DNA from: Hyphomicrobiales bacterium
GTDB lineage: Bacteria > Pseudomonadota > Alphaproteobacteria > Rhizobiales > Xanthobacteraceae
Length of the DNA stretch: 46,260 nucleotides
Reading direction: 5' to 3'
Assembly: GCA_016185205.1 (NCBI GenBank)
Contig: JACPOA010000072.1
Coordinates: 1 to 46,260, forward strand
A program made the translations under genes and the position numbers. Positions 1 to 8,154 of the stretch are shown one piece after another (position 1 is the first letter of the stretch; each line of letters begins with the position of its first letter). Below the pieces are notes generated by a model. The model saw only the letters and a list, made by a program, of their open reading frames with translations. It was not told the DNA's origin and ran no database searches.

Positions 1-1
1 C

Positions 2-988
2 GTCACCAACGCGATGGCCTTTCGTATGCTGACGGCTTGGCTCAGCGCGGGGGATTTCGCTCGAATCCTACTCGGCCAAGGACGCATGGCCATGGTCATG
101 GCGACGGGCGGCCACTTCGCATCTGCAGTCGCTGCAGCGCGCCTGCAGAAAAGCCGAGGACGACGACTCGAAGTGCTCACGGTGCACATGCGTTTGTTGG
201 AGCTTGTGGCCCGACTCAACCGGTTCCGGCTAGTGCTCCTCGCTCCCTACGCGAGCATGGCAGCTCCTTTAGCGAGCGAACAGGAAGCTGGCCGTATGCG
301 TATCAATCCGGTGTTGCTGGCGCTTTCCGCTGAAGAGCTGCCGGAGAGCGAGTATGACCGAATCGCGCGAGCATTTAAGGCACAGGTCGGCAACAGCTAT
401 GCCGCAACCGAGTGCCCGTTCTTCAGCTACAGCTGCGCGCACGGGTGGTTGCATGTAAACAGCGACTGGGTCGCGGTTGAGCCCGTCGATGAGGACTATC
501 GGCCGGTGCTTCCGGGCAAGGCAGCACATACGGTGCTCATCAGCAACCTCGCCAACCGAGTGCAACCGATCTTGCGCTACGATCTGGGAGACAGCGTCTT
601 GCAGCAAGCCGGGCCTTGCCGCTGCGCCAATCCGCTGCCGGCGATCCGGGTGCAAGGGCAATCTGCCGAGGTCCTCGTGTTCCACACCGGTAGCGGCGAT
701 CGGGTGACAATCGCACCCTTGGCTTTTGCCACGTTGACCGATCGCGCTCCTGGGCTGCAGATGCTTCAGATAGTGCAGACCGCGCCGACGAGGCTGCGCG
801 TGCGCCTGCAGACCCAAGGCGCTGATTCGAATCGCGTGTGGGCAACGGTCCAGGCCGAAATGAAACGCTTGTTCGCCGAACATGGCCTCGATCACGTGGC
901 CTTGGAGCGCGCCGAGGAACCGCCGGAACAGTCCAAGGGTGGCAAGTTTCGCCAAGTTGTTCCACTCTCGGATAGGCCTCGTTCGTAG
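2..988 (+). CDS. PaaK-like adenylate-forming ligase, C-terminal part
   Basis: The reading frame is open to the left edge, so the gene is cut by the window; an internal ATG lies at 14 but the true start is probably outside. The visible 324 residues match the second half of the phenylacetate-CoA ligase/CapK family of adenylate-forming enzymes: a short segment with YAATECPFF (the family's tE acyl/adenylate-contact motif), then RYDLGDSV (the conserved xYxxGD ATP-contact region), then a small C-terminal lid ending in SKGGKFRQV, where the lysine-rich turn is typical. Such enzymes activate a carboxylic acid as an acyl-AMP, usually for CoA transfer. The substrate cannot be read from the sequence. A TRAP transporter pair follows about 90 bases later and may import the acid, but that is inference. 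Confidence 0.7.
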   Translation, partial: VTNAMAFRMLTAWLSAGDFARILLGQGRMAMVMATGGHFASAVAAARLQKSRGRRLEVLTVHMRLLELVARLNRFRLVLLAPYASMAAPLASEQEAGRMRINPVLLALSAEELPESEYDRIARAFKAQVGNSYAATECPFFSYSCAHGWLHVNSDWVAVEPVDEDYRPVLPGKAAHTVLISNLANRVQPILRYDLGDSVLQQAGPCRCANPLPAIRVQGQSAEVLVFHTGSGDRVTIAPLAFATLTDRAPGLQMLQIVQTAPTRLRVRLQTQGADSNRVWATVQAEMKRLFAEHGLDHVALERAEEPPEQSKGGKFRQVVPLSDRPRS

Positions 989-1075
989 GGTTTCGTTGGG
1001 GGGAGACATAAAAGTGTTTCAGCAAGACCAAAGGCGGCACAGCCGACAGCAGTCGTCGGCTTGGGCGAGCCGTTC

Positions 1076-1624
1076 ATGTCGGTGATCGGCGCCTGCCGCG
1101 TGTTGGAACGCGGCATCATCTGGTTCGGTGCGCTTGTCGCCTGGGTCACCCTCATCCCGCTGATCGCCGTCTCGGTCTACGACATGATCGGCCGGCAGTT
1201 CTTCCGCGTCGGCTCGACCCGGCTGCAGGAACTCGAGTGGCACTTCTTCCTCGCTGTGGTGATGCTCGGCCTTGGCTATGCCTACCTGCGCGATGCACAT
1301 GTACGGATCGACATCCTCCGCGACCACCTCTCGCTGCGTACGCGCGCCTGGATCGAGCTGTTCGGCTGCCTGCTGGTCCTGGTTCCATTCTGCATGGTGC
1401 TCATCGTCCATGGCGGCGAGCTCGCGGTGAACTCCTTTGTCACGACGGAGCGTGCGCGAGCGCCGCTCGGCCTGCCGATGCGCTGGATCATCAAGTCCTG
1501 TTTGCCGGTGGGCGGTCTCCTGCTGCTGCTGGCTGGCCTATCCGTCGCCATCCGCAACGCGATGTTTCTCGCCGGGCGCGCGGCAGGCCCGGCGCCGGGC
1601 AGCGGAGAGTTGCAACGCGACTAG
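1076..1624 (+). CDS. TRAP transporter small permease (DctQ type)
   Basis: A 182-residue inner-membrane protein with four hydrophobic segments, the DctQ layout. It carries the family's central feature, an LQELEWHFF stretch (conserved E/W region of DctQ) followed by AHVRIDIL. The ATG at 1076 is preferred over a TTG at 1061 because the homologous part starts here. In tripartite TRAP transporters this subunit pairs with the large permease to drive sodium-coupled uptake of organic acids delivered by a periplasmic binding protein. The large permease follows after 30 bases. No binding-protein gene is visible in this stretch; it may lie left of the window. Confidence 0.9.
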   Translation: MSVIGACRVLERGIIWFGALVAWVTLIPLIAVSVYDMIGRQFFRVGSTRLQELEWHFFLAVVMLGLGYAYLRDAHVRIDILRDHLSLRTRAWIELFGCLLVLVPFCMVLIVHGGELAVNSFVTTERARAPLGLPMRWIIKSCLPVGGLLLLLAGLSVAIRNAMFLAGRAAGPAPGSGELQRD

Positions 1625-1654
1625 CCGAGGCGCAGCCAACGCAGAGGGAGTGCA

Positions 1655-3025
1655 ATGGATTTCCTGATCGACAACCTCGCCCTGTTCATGGTCCTGGCGT
1701 TGGCTTTGCTGCTGTTCAGCGGCTATCCCGTAGCGCTCATTCTCATAGGCGTCGCGCTCGGTTTCGGCTTGATCGGCTACGCACTCGACCAGTTTCCGCT
1801 CGTCGCCTTCTTCAACATTCCCCTGCGCATCTACTCAACGCTCGGCGAGAACCTGATCTATCCCGCGGTACCGATGCGGTTGTTCATGGGCATCGCGCTG
1901 GAGAGAAGCGGGATCGGGCGGGAGCTGTTGCTCTGCCTGCAGGTGCTGCTGCGCCGCGTACCCGCCAGCCAGGCGGTCGCCGTAACGGTGATCGGCGTCA
2001 TACTGGCACCGTCTGCAGGCCTGGTCGGCGCCTCGGTGGCGACGCTCGCCTATCTTGCGCTGCCCACCATGCTGGAGAGCGGGTACAAGACATCCTTCGC
2101 CACCGGCTCGATTGCCGCCGCCGGCACGCTCGGTCTGATTCTGCCGCCGGCGATCATGCTGTATTTCCTGGCCGACGAACTCGGCGTGTTCATTTCCCAG
2201 ATGTTCCTTTCGACGATCGTGCCGGGCTTGATCCTGGTAGCGTTGTACCTCGCCTACTATGTCGGCGCAGCGCTTTTCAATCCGCGAATCGCACCGCCGC
2301 TCGCAGCCTTGCCGAGTCGCGGTGCGCTGCAGCTCACGATCTACATCGTCCGGAGCCTGGCGCTTCCGGTGCTATTGATCGCCTTGGTGCTTGGCTCGGT
2401 CATTGCCGGCCTGGCCACGCCGACGCAGTCGGCATGCGTCGGTGCGGCTGGTGCGATCCTGCTGATGCTGCTCAATCGCAGCTTCTCGCTGCGCGCCATG
2501 CACGGGATCGTCGAGAGCACGGCGCTGGTGACCGCGATGGTCTTTTTCATCGCCGTCGCCGCTACGGTGTTCTCCTACGTGTTCCGCTACTTCGGCGGCG
2601 ATACGCTGGTCCTCGAGCTGCTGCGCGGTCTCGGCTTCGGCGACTGGGGCATGCTGCTGACCATGCTGGCGATCATCTTCGTGCTCGGTTTCTTCATCGA
2701 CTGGATCGAGATCGCCCTCATCACCCTGCCAATTTTCGAGCCGGTGCTGAAGGCGCTCGATTTCTCGGCCTATGTAGGTTCGCCCGAGCTCGCCTCGCTG
2801 TGGATCGCGGTGCTGATCGCGCTCAACCTGCAAACCTCGTTCCTGACGCCGCCCTTCGGCTTCGCGCTCTTCTTCCTCAAGGGCGCTGCGCCACCGAGCG
2901 TCTCGCTGCGCGACATCTATCGGGGCATCGTGCCGATCGTGGTGATCCAACTAGTCGGCATCGCGCTTGTCCTCGTCCTGCCCGGGCTTGCGACTTTGCT
3001 GCCGATCCTTGCCGCTGCACCCTAA
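1655..3025 (+). CDS. TRAP transporter large permease (DctM type)
   Basis: A 456-residue, strongly hydrophobic protein with the roughly 12 membrane helices of the DctM family. Family hallmarks are visible: an early GYPVALILIG segment, SAGLVGASVATLA (loop near the first hairpin), AAAGTLGLILPPAIMLYF (the hairpin with conserved proline pair), and a late FLTPPFGFALFF hairpin. The ATG at 1655 has a GAGGGAG ribosome binding site. It forms the transport channel with the DctQ protein just upstream and belongs in the same operon. It is slightly longer than many DctM proteins (about 425), with extra sequence near the first conserved hairpin (residues about 60-75). The substrate is unknown. Confidence 0.92.
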   Translation: MDFLIDNLALFMVLALALLLFSGYPVALILIGVALGFGLIGYALDQFPLVAFFNIPLRIYSTLGENLIYPAVPMRLFMGIALERSGIGRELLLCLQVLLRRVPASQAVAVTVIGVILAPSAGLVGASVATLAYLALPTMLESGYKTSFATGSIAAAGTLGLILPPAIMLYFLADELGVFISQMFLSTIVPGLILVALYLAYYVGAALFNPRIAPPLAALPSRGALQLTIYIVRSLALPVLLIALVLGSVIAGLATPTQSACVGAAGAILLMLLNRSFSLRAMHGIVESTALVTAMVFFIAVAATVFSYVFRYFGGDTLVLELLRGLGFGDWGMLLTMLAIIFVLGFFIDWIEIALITLPIFEPVLKALDFSAYVGSPELASLWIAVLIALNLQTSFLTPPFGFALFFLKGAAPPSVSLRDIYRGIVPIVVIQLVGIALVLVLPGLATLLPILAAAP

Positions 3026-3050
3026 CCCAAGGCAGCGCGCCTGCTCAGTG

Positions 3051-3518
3051 ATGACTCCATACCCGCCGATCGACTGGCTCCGGACGCTCAGAATTTATCT
3101 AAGCGCCTCAGCGATACTTCACCTCGTGTGGGAAACCCTGCAACTCCCGCTCTATGCGATTTGGAGTACCGGAAACTTGGGTGAAATTGCCTTCGCGGTC
3201 CTCCATTGCACGGCCGGAGACTTGATGATCGCAAGCCTCTCACTTCTGGTCGCGCTCGTCGCCATCGGAAACCGCGCATGGCCATCTGAAAGGTTCATTC
3301 CCGTCATGGCGACGACGATCGTCATTGGAATCGGCTATACGGTCTACAGCGAATGGTTGAACACCGTAGTCCGCAAGACGTGGGAATACTCGGAGCTAAT
3401 GCCGACGATTCCAATACTCGGGTCGGGATTGTCTCCGTTGCTGCAGTGGGTGATCGTACCGACCGTTGGATTTGCTCTGATTCGAAGCCGGTACGCACGG
3501 AACTCAACCCGCCGCTAG
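3051..3518 (+). CDS. small four-helix membrane protein of unknown function
   Basis: A 155-residue protein beginning at ATG 3051, 25 bases after the DctM stop, so it may be read from the TRAP operon. It shows about four hydrophobic segments (near residues 10-30, 40-65, 78-100 and 125-145) and a short charged C-terminus. The motif HLVWETLQLPLY near residue 25 and GDLMIASLSLL near residue 60 resemble small uncharacterised membrane proteins I have seen in alphaproteobacteria, but I cannot name a function. It converges with the nrsF remnant on the opposite strand. Confidence 0.55.
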   Translation: MTPYPPIDWLRTLRIYLSASAILHLVWETLQLPLYAIWSTGNLGEIAFAVLHCTAGDLMIASLSLLVALVAIGNRAWPSERFIPVMATTIVIGIGYTVYSEWLNTVVRKTWEYSELMPTIPILGSGLSPLLQWVIVPTVGFALIRSRYARNSTRR

Positions 3519-3531
3519 CCTCCCGACGCTG

Positions 3532-4174
3532 CTACCATCTTAGCAATCGAGGACCGAGGACGGCGCCGCCGAGCGTGCACAGCATGATCGTGCCGCTATA
3601 CCAGACGGCGACGAACGGCAGCGAATCGGCGGTGCAATGCAAGGCGTAGCCGGCGGCGCTCAGTCCCCCGGCGACGACGCCGGCGAGCGCACCAGCTCGC
3701 CTGAGGTTCGTCGGCGCTGCTTGGCGCACCGCCCAGATCACCAGCGCGAAAGGAACGATGGCGATGATCGGGATGGATAGCAGGCATTCGAGCCATTCAT
3801 CGCCCATGAATATCGCTTGCAAATGCAGCGCAGGCCCATTGGCCGAGCTGATCGCGGCCAACCCGACGATGCCGGCGAACGGCACCCCCACGAGCGCCAT
3901 CCAGCCACGCCAATGCACGCCCGGTGGCACCAGTCTGGTAAGATAGACAGAGGCTAGGAGCGTGACCGCCACTGCGAAGGTGAGCTTGACGATGAGGAAG
4001 GCGAGCGCCCCGTCGCTTCGAATATTGGACCGGCCGCCCAGCATGATCAGGGGGCACCAAGAGCAATCACGGCGCCACCAGCGACGGCCCCCCGGCCAAG
4101 GTGCGCGACACCTGCCGGTGATCGACGGCCTCGATATTTGTGGTCAGCATGCCGATCAGATCGTCTGTTTTCAT
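3532..4174 (-). pseudogene. NrsF-type (DUF1109) anti-sigma factor, frameshifted
   Basis: Reading leftward from an ATG at 4172-4174 (overlapping the sigma-factor stop as ATGA) the protein starts MKTDDLIGMLTTNIEAV, a typical NrsF N-terminus, but the frame stops after about 35 residues. The rest continues in another frame from about 4044 to 3532 as a six-helix membrane protein with HLQAIFMGDEWLECL and the C-terminal ALHCTADSLPF segment diagnostic of the DUF1109 family. Two single-base shifts are needed, near the C6 run at 4088-4093 and the G5 run at 4050-4054. NrsF proteins hold an ECF sigma factor at the membrane. Here the sigma gene is itself truncated, so the pair is probably dead. Sequencing error in the homopolymers is the alternative for this gene alone. 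Confidence 0.75.
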
Positions 4175-4440
4175 GACTTGTCCTCCGGCCCAATCGCTGC
4201 CGACAACGCCTTCAGTCCGCGATGGATACTGATCTTGATCGCCGATTCCGTCATGCCCGACCGGCGCGCCGCCTCGGCGACGCTCAACCCGTCCAGCTTC
4301 ACGTACTGAATGGCCCGCTGCATGTTCATCGGCAGCCGGCCCATTAGCCGTCTGAGGTCGATCGAACTCTCCACCTCGTCATGGTCGGCGCGCGATGTAA
4401 TCTCGCTGGCGTCCTCGATCGGCACGTCGCAGCGCGACGA
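4171..4440 (-). pseudogene. ECF sigma factor, C-terminal (region 4) remnant
   Basis: About 84 residues can be read leftward from a GTG at 4425. They contain region 4 of an ECF sigma factor: LMGRLPMNMQRAIQYV, LSVAEAARRSGMTES and a recognition helix with AIKISIHRGLKAL. Family members are about 170-190 residues, so region 2, which binds the -10 element and core polymerase, is missing. The expected upstream sequence is replaced at about 4425-4445 by the tail of a relaxase gene running in the opposite direction. The stop overlaps the nrsF start (ATGA), the usual gene order of the NrsF-ECF pair. This is the stump of a formerly complete sigma/anti-sigma operon. Confidence 0.7.
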
Positions 4441-4442
4441 AT

Positions 4443-4691
4443 TTGTCCGCCGCCGAGCGGGGCCGGGAATGGCGGCCTGCCACCCCTGGTAATCATGTCG
4501 CCGGCCAGCTGGTCGGTTCCACGCAGCTTTCCAGCGGCCGGTTCGCCATGATTGATGATGGGCTGGGCTTCAGCCTGGTGCCCTGGCGGCCGGCGCTCGA
4601 GCAGCGTATCAGCCGTGTCATCTTGGGCGTCGCGTTGCCCGGCGGCGACGTGAATTGGTCGCTCGGGTGGAAGCGAGGGCTGGCACTGTAG
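4443..4691 (+). pseudogene. relaxase (DUF3363 / VirD2-like) C-terminal remnant
   Basis: The frame ending at the TAG of 4689-4691 reads as the extreme C-terminus of the DUF3363 relaxase family found on rhizobial and other alphaproteobacterial conjugative elements: WRPATPGNHVAGQLVG, then LSSGRFAMIDDGLGFSLVPW, then GGDVNWSLGWKRGL. Full proteins are about 600-700 residues; only the last 80 or so remain and no start codon belongs to the fragment. The left edge at about 4425-4445 abuts the truncated sigma factor, marking a rearrangement breakpoint. It indicates that a conjugative element once lay here. Recognition is by family memory of the repeated motif, without a search. Confidence 0.7.
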
Positions 4692-4712
4692 CCAGTCGGT
4701 GGGAGACGGTGT

Positions 4713-4733
4713 GAATGACACCTAAGGTCATTC
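4713..4733. repeat. short dyad GAATGAC-n7-GTCATTC
   Basis: A 7-base perfect inverted repeat around a 7-base centre, 22 bases after the relaxase remnant and about 225 bases before the AraC-type regulator start. It could be an operator half-site pair or chance. No promoter was convincingly placed next to it. Confidence 0.3.
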
Positions 4734-4957
4734 GCGTCCAGGCGGAGCACCAGGCTGCATCGCTGCTGCAGCCCGACTGCGCTGTAAGCATCCGTCACAA
4801 AGACGTCAGCTCAGGATGTGCGTCCCAGCCAAGTCGGGGGCACCTGCAGGCCAACCCCCGTTGGTGGCTAGCCGATTTGCGCAAAAGTGACCCGATCGCG
4901 GTAGACAAATTTCCAGGGGAATCCGCTGCAAGTTGTGGCAAGCTTGGATCGAATACG

Positions 4958-5941
4958 ATGCACATCTATCGTCGAACCACATCCGACAACGGGGAGGAGC
5001 TGGGGCGCGCGATCCCCGGAGCGAATTTTTGTTGCGTGGCCGATTCGGGGCCATCGTTCAGCGGACGGTACTGGCACTTGCACGTGGACGGGGTGGTGCT
5101 CAGCCGCCTGGAGGTCGATCAGGCAACCGTCGTGACGACGGACAAGAGAGTGCCCAATTTCAGCGTCTGGCACGTCATGAGCCCGCGTTGTTCGGCGAAC
5201 GGCGATGACGTCGCCGGCACCGACCTCGTCGCGGTGCGGCCCGGCGAAGGCGGCACGATGCGCAGCGCCGCCGAGGCGCAGGTCACGACGTTCGGCCTGG
5301 AGGCGTCGCTGTTCGCCCAGGCTCCGGAGCTGGAGCTGCCGTTTGGACCCTCGACGGCACCGCGGGCAGGCCGCTGGCGCGTCACATCGGAGGCACCGCG
5401 GCATCGGTTCGTCGCGCGCTACCAGGCAGTCTTGGCAGAACTCGATGCCCAGCCTCGGGCCATTGAAGCGCCCGCGATTCGCATGGCGCTGCGCAACACC
5501 ATGCTGCAGGCGATCATGGCGCTCGGCGAAGCAGGCACCTTTCGGCCTGACCGGGCTACGGTCGGCCGCCATACCAGGATCATGCTGCGCTTCGAGGACG
5601 CCATCGAGGAAGCCGGCGACGAACCAATCGGCATGCTGGAACTCTGCCGCAGGTGCGGAACATCGCGGCGCTCGCTCGAGGCGGTGGTTCAGCTCAGGAC
5701 CGGCAAGTCGCCTTGGGAATATCTGCGCTGGCGGCGCCTATGGCGGGCGCGATTGATGTTGCGTCAGCCGACGGACGATACGACGGTGACCGACGTCGCC
5801 TTCAGGCTGGGCTTCTGGCACCTTAGCCGGTTCGCCGCCGCCTACGCGTCGACCTTCGGCGAACGACCAAGCATGACCCTCGCCAGGGCGCTCGGATCGG
5901 AGCCCCGCACGAGACCGGAGGGTTCTGCGCAAATCGGCTAG
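4958..5941 (+). CDS. AraC-family transcriptional regulator
   Basis: A 327-residue protein from ATG 4958; the frame is open further left to 4715 but that part has no family resemblance. The C-terminal third (residues about 215-310) carries two helix-turn-helix units of AraC type: IGMLELCRRCGTSRRSLE, then TVTDVAFRLGFWHLSRFAAAY with the classic GFWHLSRF second recognition helix. The first 200 residues look like a cupin-type sensing domain of the AraC-binding group and lack membrane segments. The layout recalls EutR/AraC-type activators of catabolic operons. It is the first gene ahead of the + strand catabolic block at 6-16.8 kb, which it may control, though no operator was identified. Confidence 0.85.
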   Translation: MHIYRRTTSDNGEELGRAIPGANFCCVADSGPSFSGRYWHLHVDGVVLSRLEVDQATVVTTDKRVPNFSVWHVMSPRCSANGDDVAGTDLVAVRPGEGGTMRSAAEAQVTTFGLEASLFAQAPELELPFGPSTAPRAGRWRVTSEAPRHRFVARYQAVLAELDAQPRAIEAPAIRMALRNTMLQAIMALGEAGTFRPDRATVGRHTRIMLRFEDAIEEAGDEPIGMLELCRRCGTSRRSLEAVVQLRTGKSPWEYLRWRRLWRARLMLRQPTDDTTVTDVAFRLGFWHLSRFAAAYASTFGERPSMTLARALGSEPRTRPEGSAQIG

Positions 5942-5994
5942 CGTCCTCACCGCACCTCCCGATAGCCATGTCTGGTCCAAGTTGAGGATCAGAC

Positions 5995-6939
5995 GTGCCG
6001 CCACCCGATGGAATCTTTTCGCTCGCAAGCAGACGGACGTTGACCGTGCTGTCGGCAGCGGCCGTGGTCTGTGCCGCAAATCTCGCCGTTGCCGCCGATG
6101 AGGCCTCGACCCCGGCCGCGGACCAGGCCCAGCCAAGTCCCGCAGCGCCCGATCCAGAGGCGTGGCGCTTGAGTTGGACCGGCTACGGCTGGCTGATGAG
6201 CGTCGACGGTAACTTCACCACGCGCGGGCAAACGGTCGATGTCAATGCCAGCTTCATCGATCTCCTGCAGAAGAGCGATTCGCTGACCGCCTTCATGAGC
6301 TATTTCGAGGCGAACAAGGGGCCCGCGGGCCTCTACGCCGATTTGGTGTGGACCAAGCTCGGCTTTGCGCGGTCGATGGCGAGCTATCGCAATCCCTTGC
6401 CCGGCCTGCAATTGAGCGTCACTGCCAATGCCGCGCTTGTCACCGAGATGACCATCGCCGAGATCGGCGGGCTGTACGAGCTCCATCGCTGGCCCGGTTC
6501 CTCAGGCTCGTTCACGGCCGTCGACGCTCTGGCCGGCTTCCGCTACTGGAACAATTCGGCCAACGCCTCGGTCGGTGCGCTGGCGACGGCGACTTACACG
6601 CCGCTCGGCATCGGCGCATCGCGCCAGTTCGGCGTGTCGCTTTCGAACACCATGCAGTGGGTCGACCCGCTGATCGGCCTGCGCCTTAGACATCGATTCA
6701 CGCCGCATCAGGATATCCTGGTGCGTGGCGATATCGGCGGCTTTGGCCTCGGCAGCCAGCTCACCTGGCAGGCGCTCGTTGTCTATAGCTATGAATGGAA
6801 GGTCGACGGCCTCGGCCTGGCCGCTGTGCTCGGCTATCGGGCCCTAGGAACCAACTACAGCACTGGATCCGGCTTAGACGCCGCCGGCATGAACGTGGTG
6901 TTCCATGGCCCGCTCGTCGGGCTCACTTTCCGTTTTTGA
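5995..6939 (+). CDS. outer-membrane beta-barrel protein, secreted
   Basis: A 314-residue protein from a GTG at 5995, preceded by GAGGATC. An N-terminal signal peptide is visible (basic start, then LTVLSAAAVVCAANLAVAA with an Ala-x-Ala cleavage site near residue 36). The mature part shows the alternating pattern of an eight- to twelve-stranded barrel, with repeated aromatic-ended strands, and ends in the outer-membrane insertion signature of a terminal phenylalanine (LTFRF). Similar proteins are annotated only as hypothetical or as outer-membrane barrels. Position directly behind the AraC regulator suggests a role in uptake for the catabolic block. No substrate can be inferred. Confidence 0.7.
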   Translation: MPPPDGIFSLASRRTLTVLSAAAVVCAANLAVAADEASTPAADQAQPSPAAPDPEAWRLSWTGYGWLMSVDGNFTTRGQTVDVNASFIDLLQKSDSLTAFMSYFEANKGPAGLYADLVWTKLGFARSMASYRNPLPGLQLSVTANAALVTEMTIAEIGGLYELHRWPGSSGSFTAVDALAGFRYWNNSANASVGALATATYTPLGIGASRQFGVSLSNTMQWVDPLIGLRLRHRFTPHQDILVRGDIGGFGLGSQLTWQALVVYSYEWKVDGLGLAAVLGYRALGTNYSTGSGLDAAGMNVVFHGPLVGLTFRF

Positions 6940-6982
6940 GCCGCGCCGCTTACCACTTGCCCAACCGACGGCAGCAACGCCG

Positions 6983-7260
6983 ATGCGCAAGATCGCGCTC
7001 TAGGAGCACTTCTCGACAGCCACTACCAGCTTCAGATCGCTGAAGCCCTGGCCGTAGATGCGCGACCCTCCACGATCTTGCGCCGCCACTTCGTCATCAC
7101 GACGTCGAGCGTGATGTTCTCCGTCGACTATCCCTGCGAGGAGTCGCCCTACGAGGATTCGAAGGTCGCCGGCGACTCCATCGACAACGCACCGGTCAGC
7201 CACCGTGCGTGCCAAGATCTGCCACGGCAATGCACGGTGAATCCCGCACACCTGCTGGTG
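6983..7260 (+). pseudogene. amidohydrolase (gamma-resorcylate/ACMSD-type decarboxylase) remnant
   Basis: The stretch between two barrel genes holds both ends of a dead amidohydrolase gene. At 6983 the frame reads MRKIAL-stop-EHFS: the family N-terminus is MRKIALEEHF, so the GAG at 7001-7003 has become TAG. The middle (about 250 residues) is missing. At about 7078 the sequence resumes as RRHFVITTS, VMFSVDYPCE and DSIDNAPVS, the C-terminal hallmarks of the amidohydrolase-2 decarboxylases; then KICHGNA is found one frame over near 7216-7236. At least one stop, one deletion and one frameshift separate it from function. Intact members hydrolyse or decarboxylate aromatic acids, which fits the catabolic neighbourhood. 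Confidence 0.65.
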
Positions 7261-7367
7261 TCGCTTCATTCTTGCGCAAAGCGGCTAGCGAGCGAGTGGC
7301 GGCCTGTAGCGATATTCGCCGCGTGTGCGGCATTCATCCCATCCTCTCCGGCCTTGGCGTTGCGCTG

Positions 7368-8131
7368 ATGGTGCGCGCTGCATGGAGCGGAGCATTCCGA
7401 CCGGTCCTCGCCGAGATGGGCAACCGCGAGGTCGCTGTGTTGGCGCAGAATCCTCTCCCGCACCTGGTGGTCGTTCCGTTCATGAACAACTTCAACTTCG
7501 GCTACGGGCCGGAACGCGGGGTCCAGGATGGTCTGAACATCCAGCCGTTGATTCCGATCTCGGTAACACCAGACGTGAACATCATTTTCAATCCCGCGCT
7601 AGGCCGCGACTTCGGCGCCGTCAGCAGACTGGGCGACGTGCAGGTCATACCCTTTATTTTGCCCGCCACGCCAGGCCCATGGGTCTGGGGCGTCGGCCCC
7701 CCGTCATTCAGCTTCCGACGCACAGCAACCCGTCCCTCGGCAACGACAATCTCGGCCTGGGGCCGTCTGTGGCGGCGCTGCATTTGACGAGGGAAAGTCC
7801 ATGGGTGGTCGGCGGCATCGCCTACACCGCCTGGTCGGTGGGCACGAGCCCTTCCGCTCCCGCCTACAGCATCGGCTACCTGCAGCCGTTGCTCAGCTGC
7901 TTTTTCGAGGACGGCCTGTATCTCACATCCTCGCCCATCATCAAGGCGGATTGGCTGGCGGCGCCCGACCGGCGAATCTTGCTGCCGCTGGGCGGCGGCG
8001 GCGGCAAAGCCTTCCACTTGGGCAAGGTGCCGATGAACGCCGAGCTCTCGGCTTACTACAACGTGGCGAAGCGGGACTACGACGCCGACTGACAGCTTCG
8101 CGTGCAGGTCCAGTTCTTGTTTCCGAAATAA
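7368..8131 (+). pseudogene. outer-membrane transporter-like barrel, frameshifted with internal stop
   Basis: Two adjoining frames encode the halves of one barrel protein related to the 'neuromedin U'/phenol-degradation MetA-like outer-membrane proteins. The first contains LAQNPLPHLVVVPFMNNFNF, FGYGPERG and NIQPLIPISVT. The second contains LGLGPSVAAL, LYLTSSPIIKADW and LPLGGGGGKAFHLG. They join by a single-base shift near 7697-7716. The frame then hits TGA at 8090-8092 exactly where the family has tryptophan, and the C-terminal strand QLRVQVQFLFPK follows in frame to a TAA at 8129. The start is uncertain; ATG 7368 is only one option and the frame is open further left. Two independent lesions argue for true decay over a single read error. 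Confidence 0.7.
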
Positions 8132-8154
8132 CCGACCCTTGAGGAGAGATGATC

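Noticed and set aside
1237-3051. A 604-aa + strand frame covering both TRAP permeases
   Set aside because: It is out of frame with both permeases and has Arg/Ala-rich shadow composition.
7000-7269. An 89-aa minus-strand frame in the gap between barrel genes
   Set aside because: The + strand here holds recognisable amidohydrolase pieces; the minus frame has no motif.
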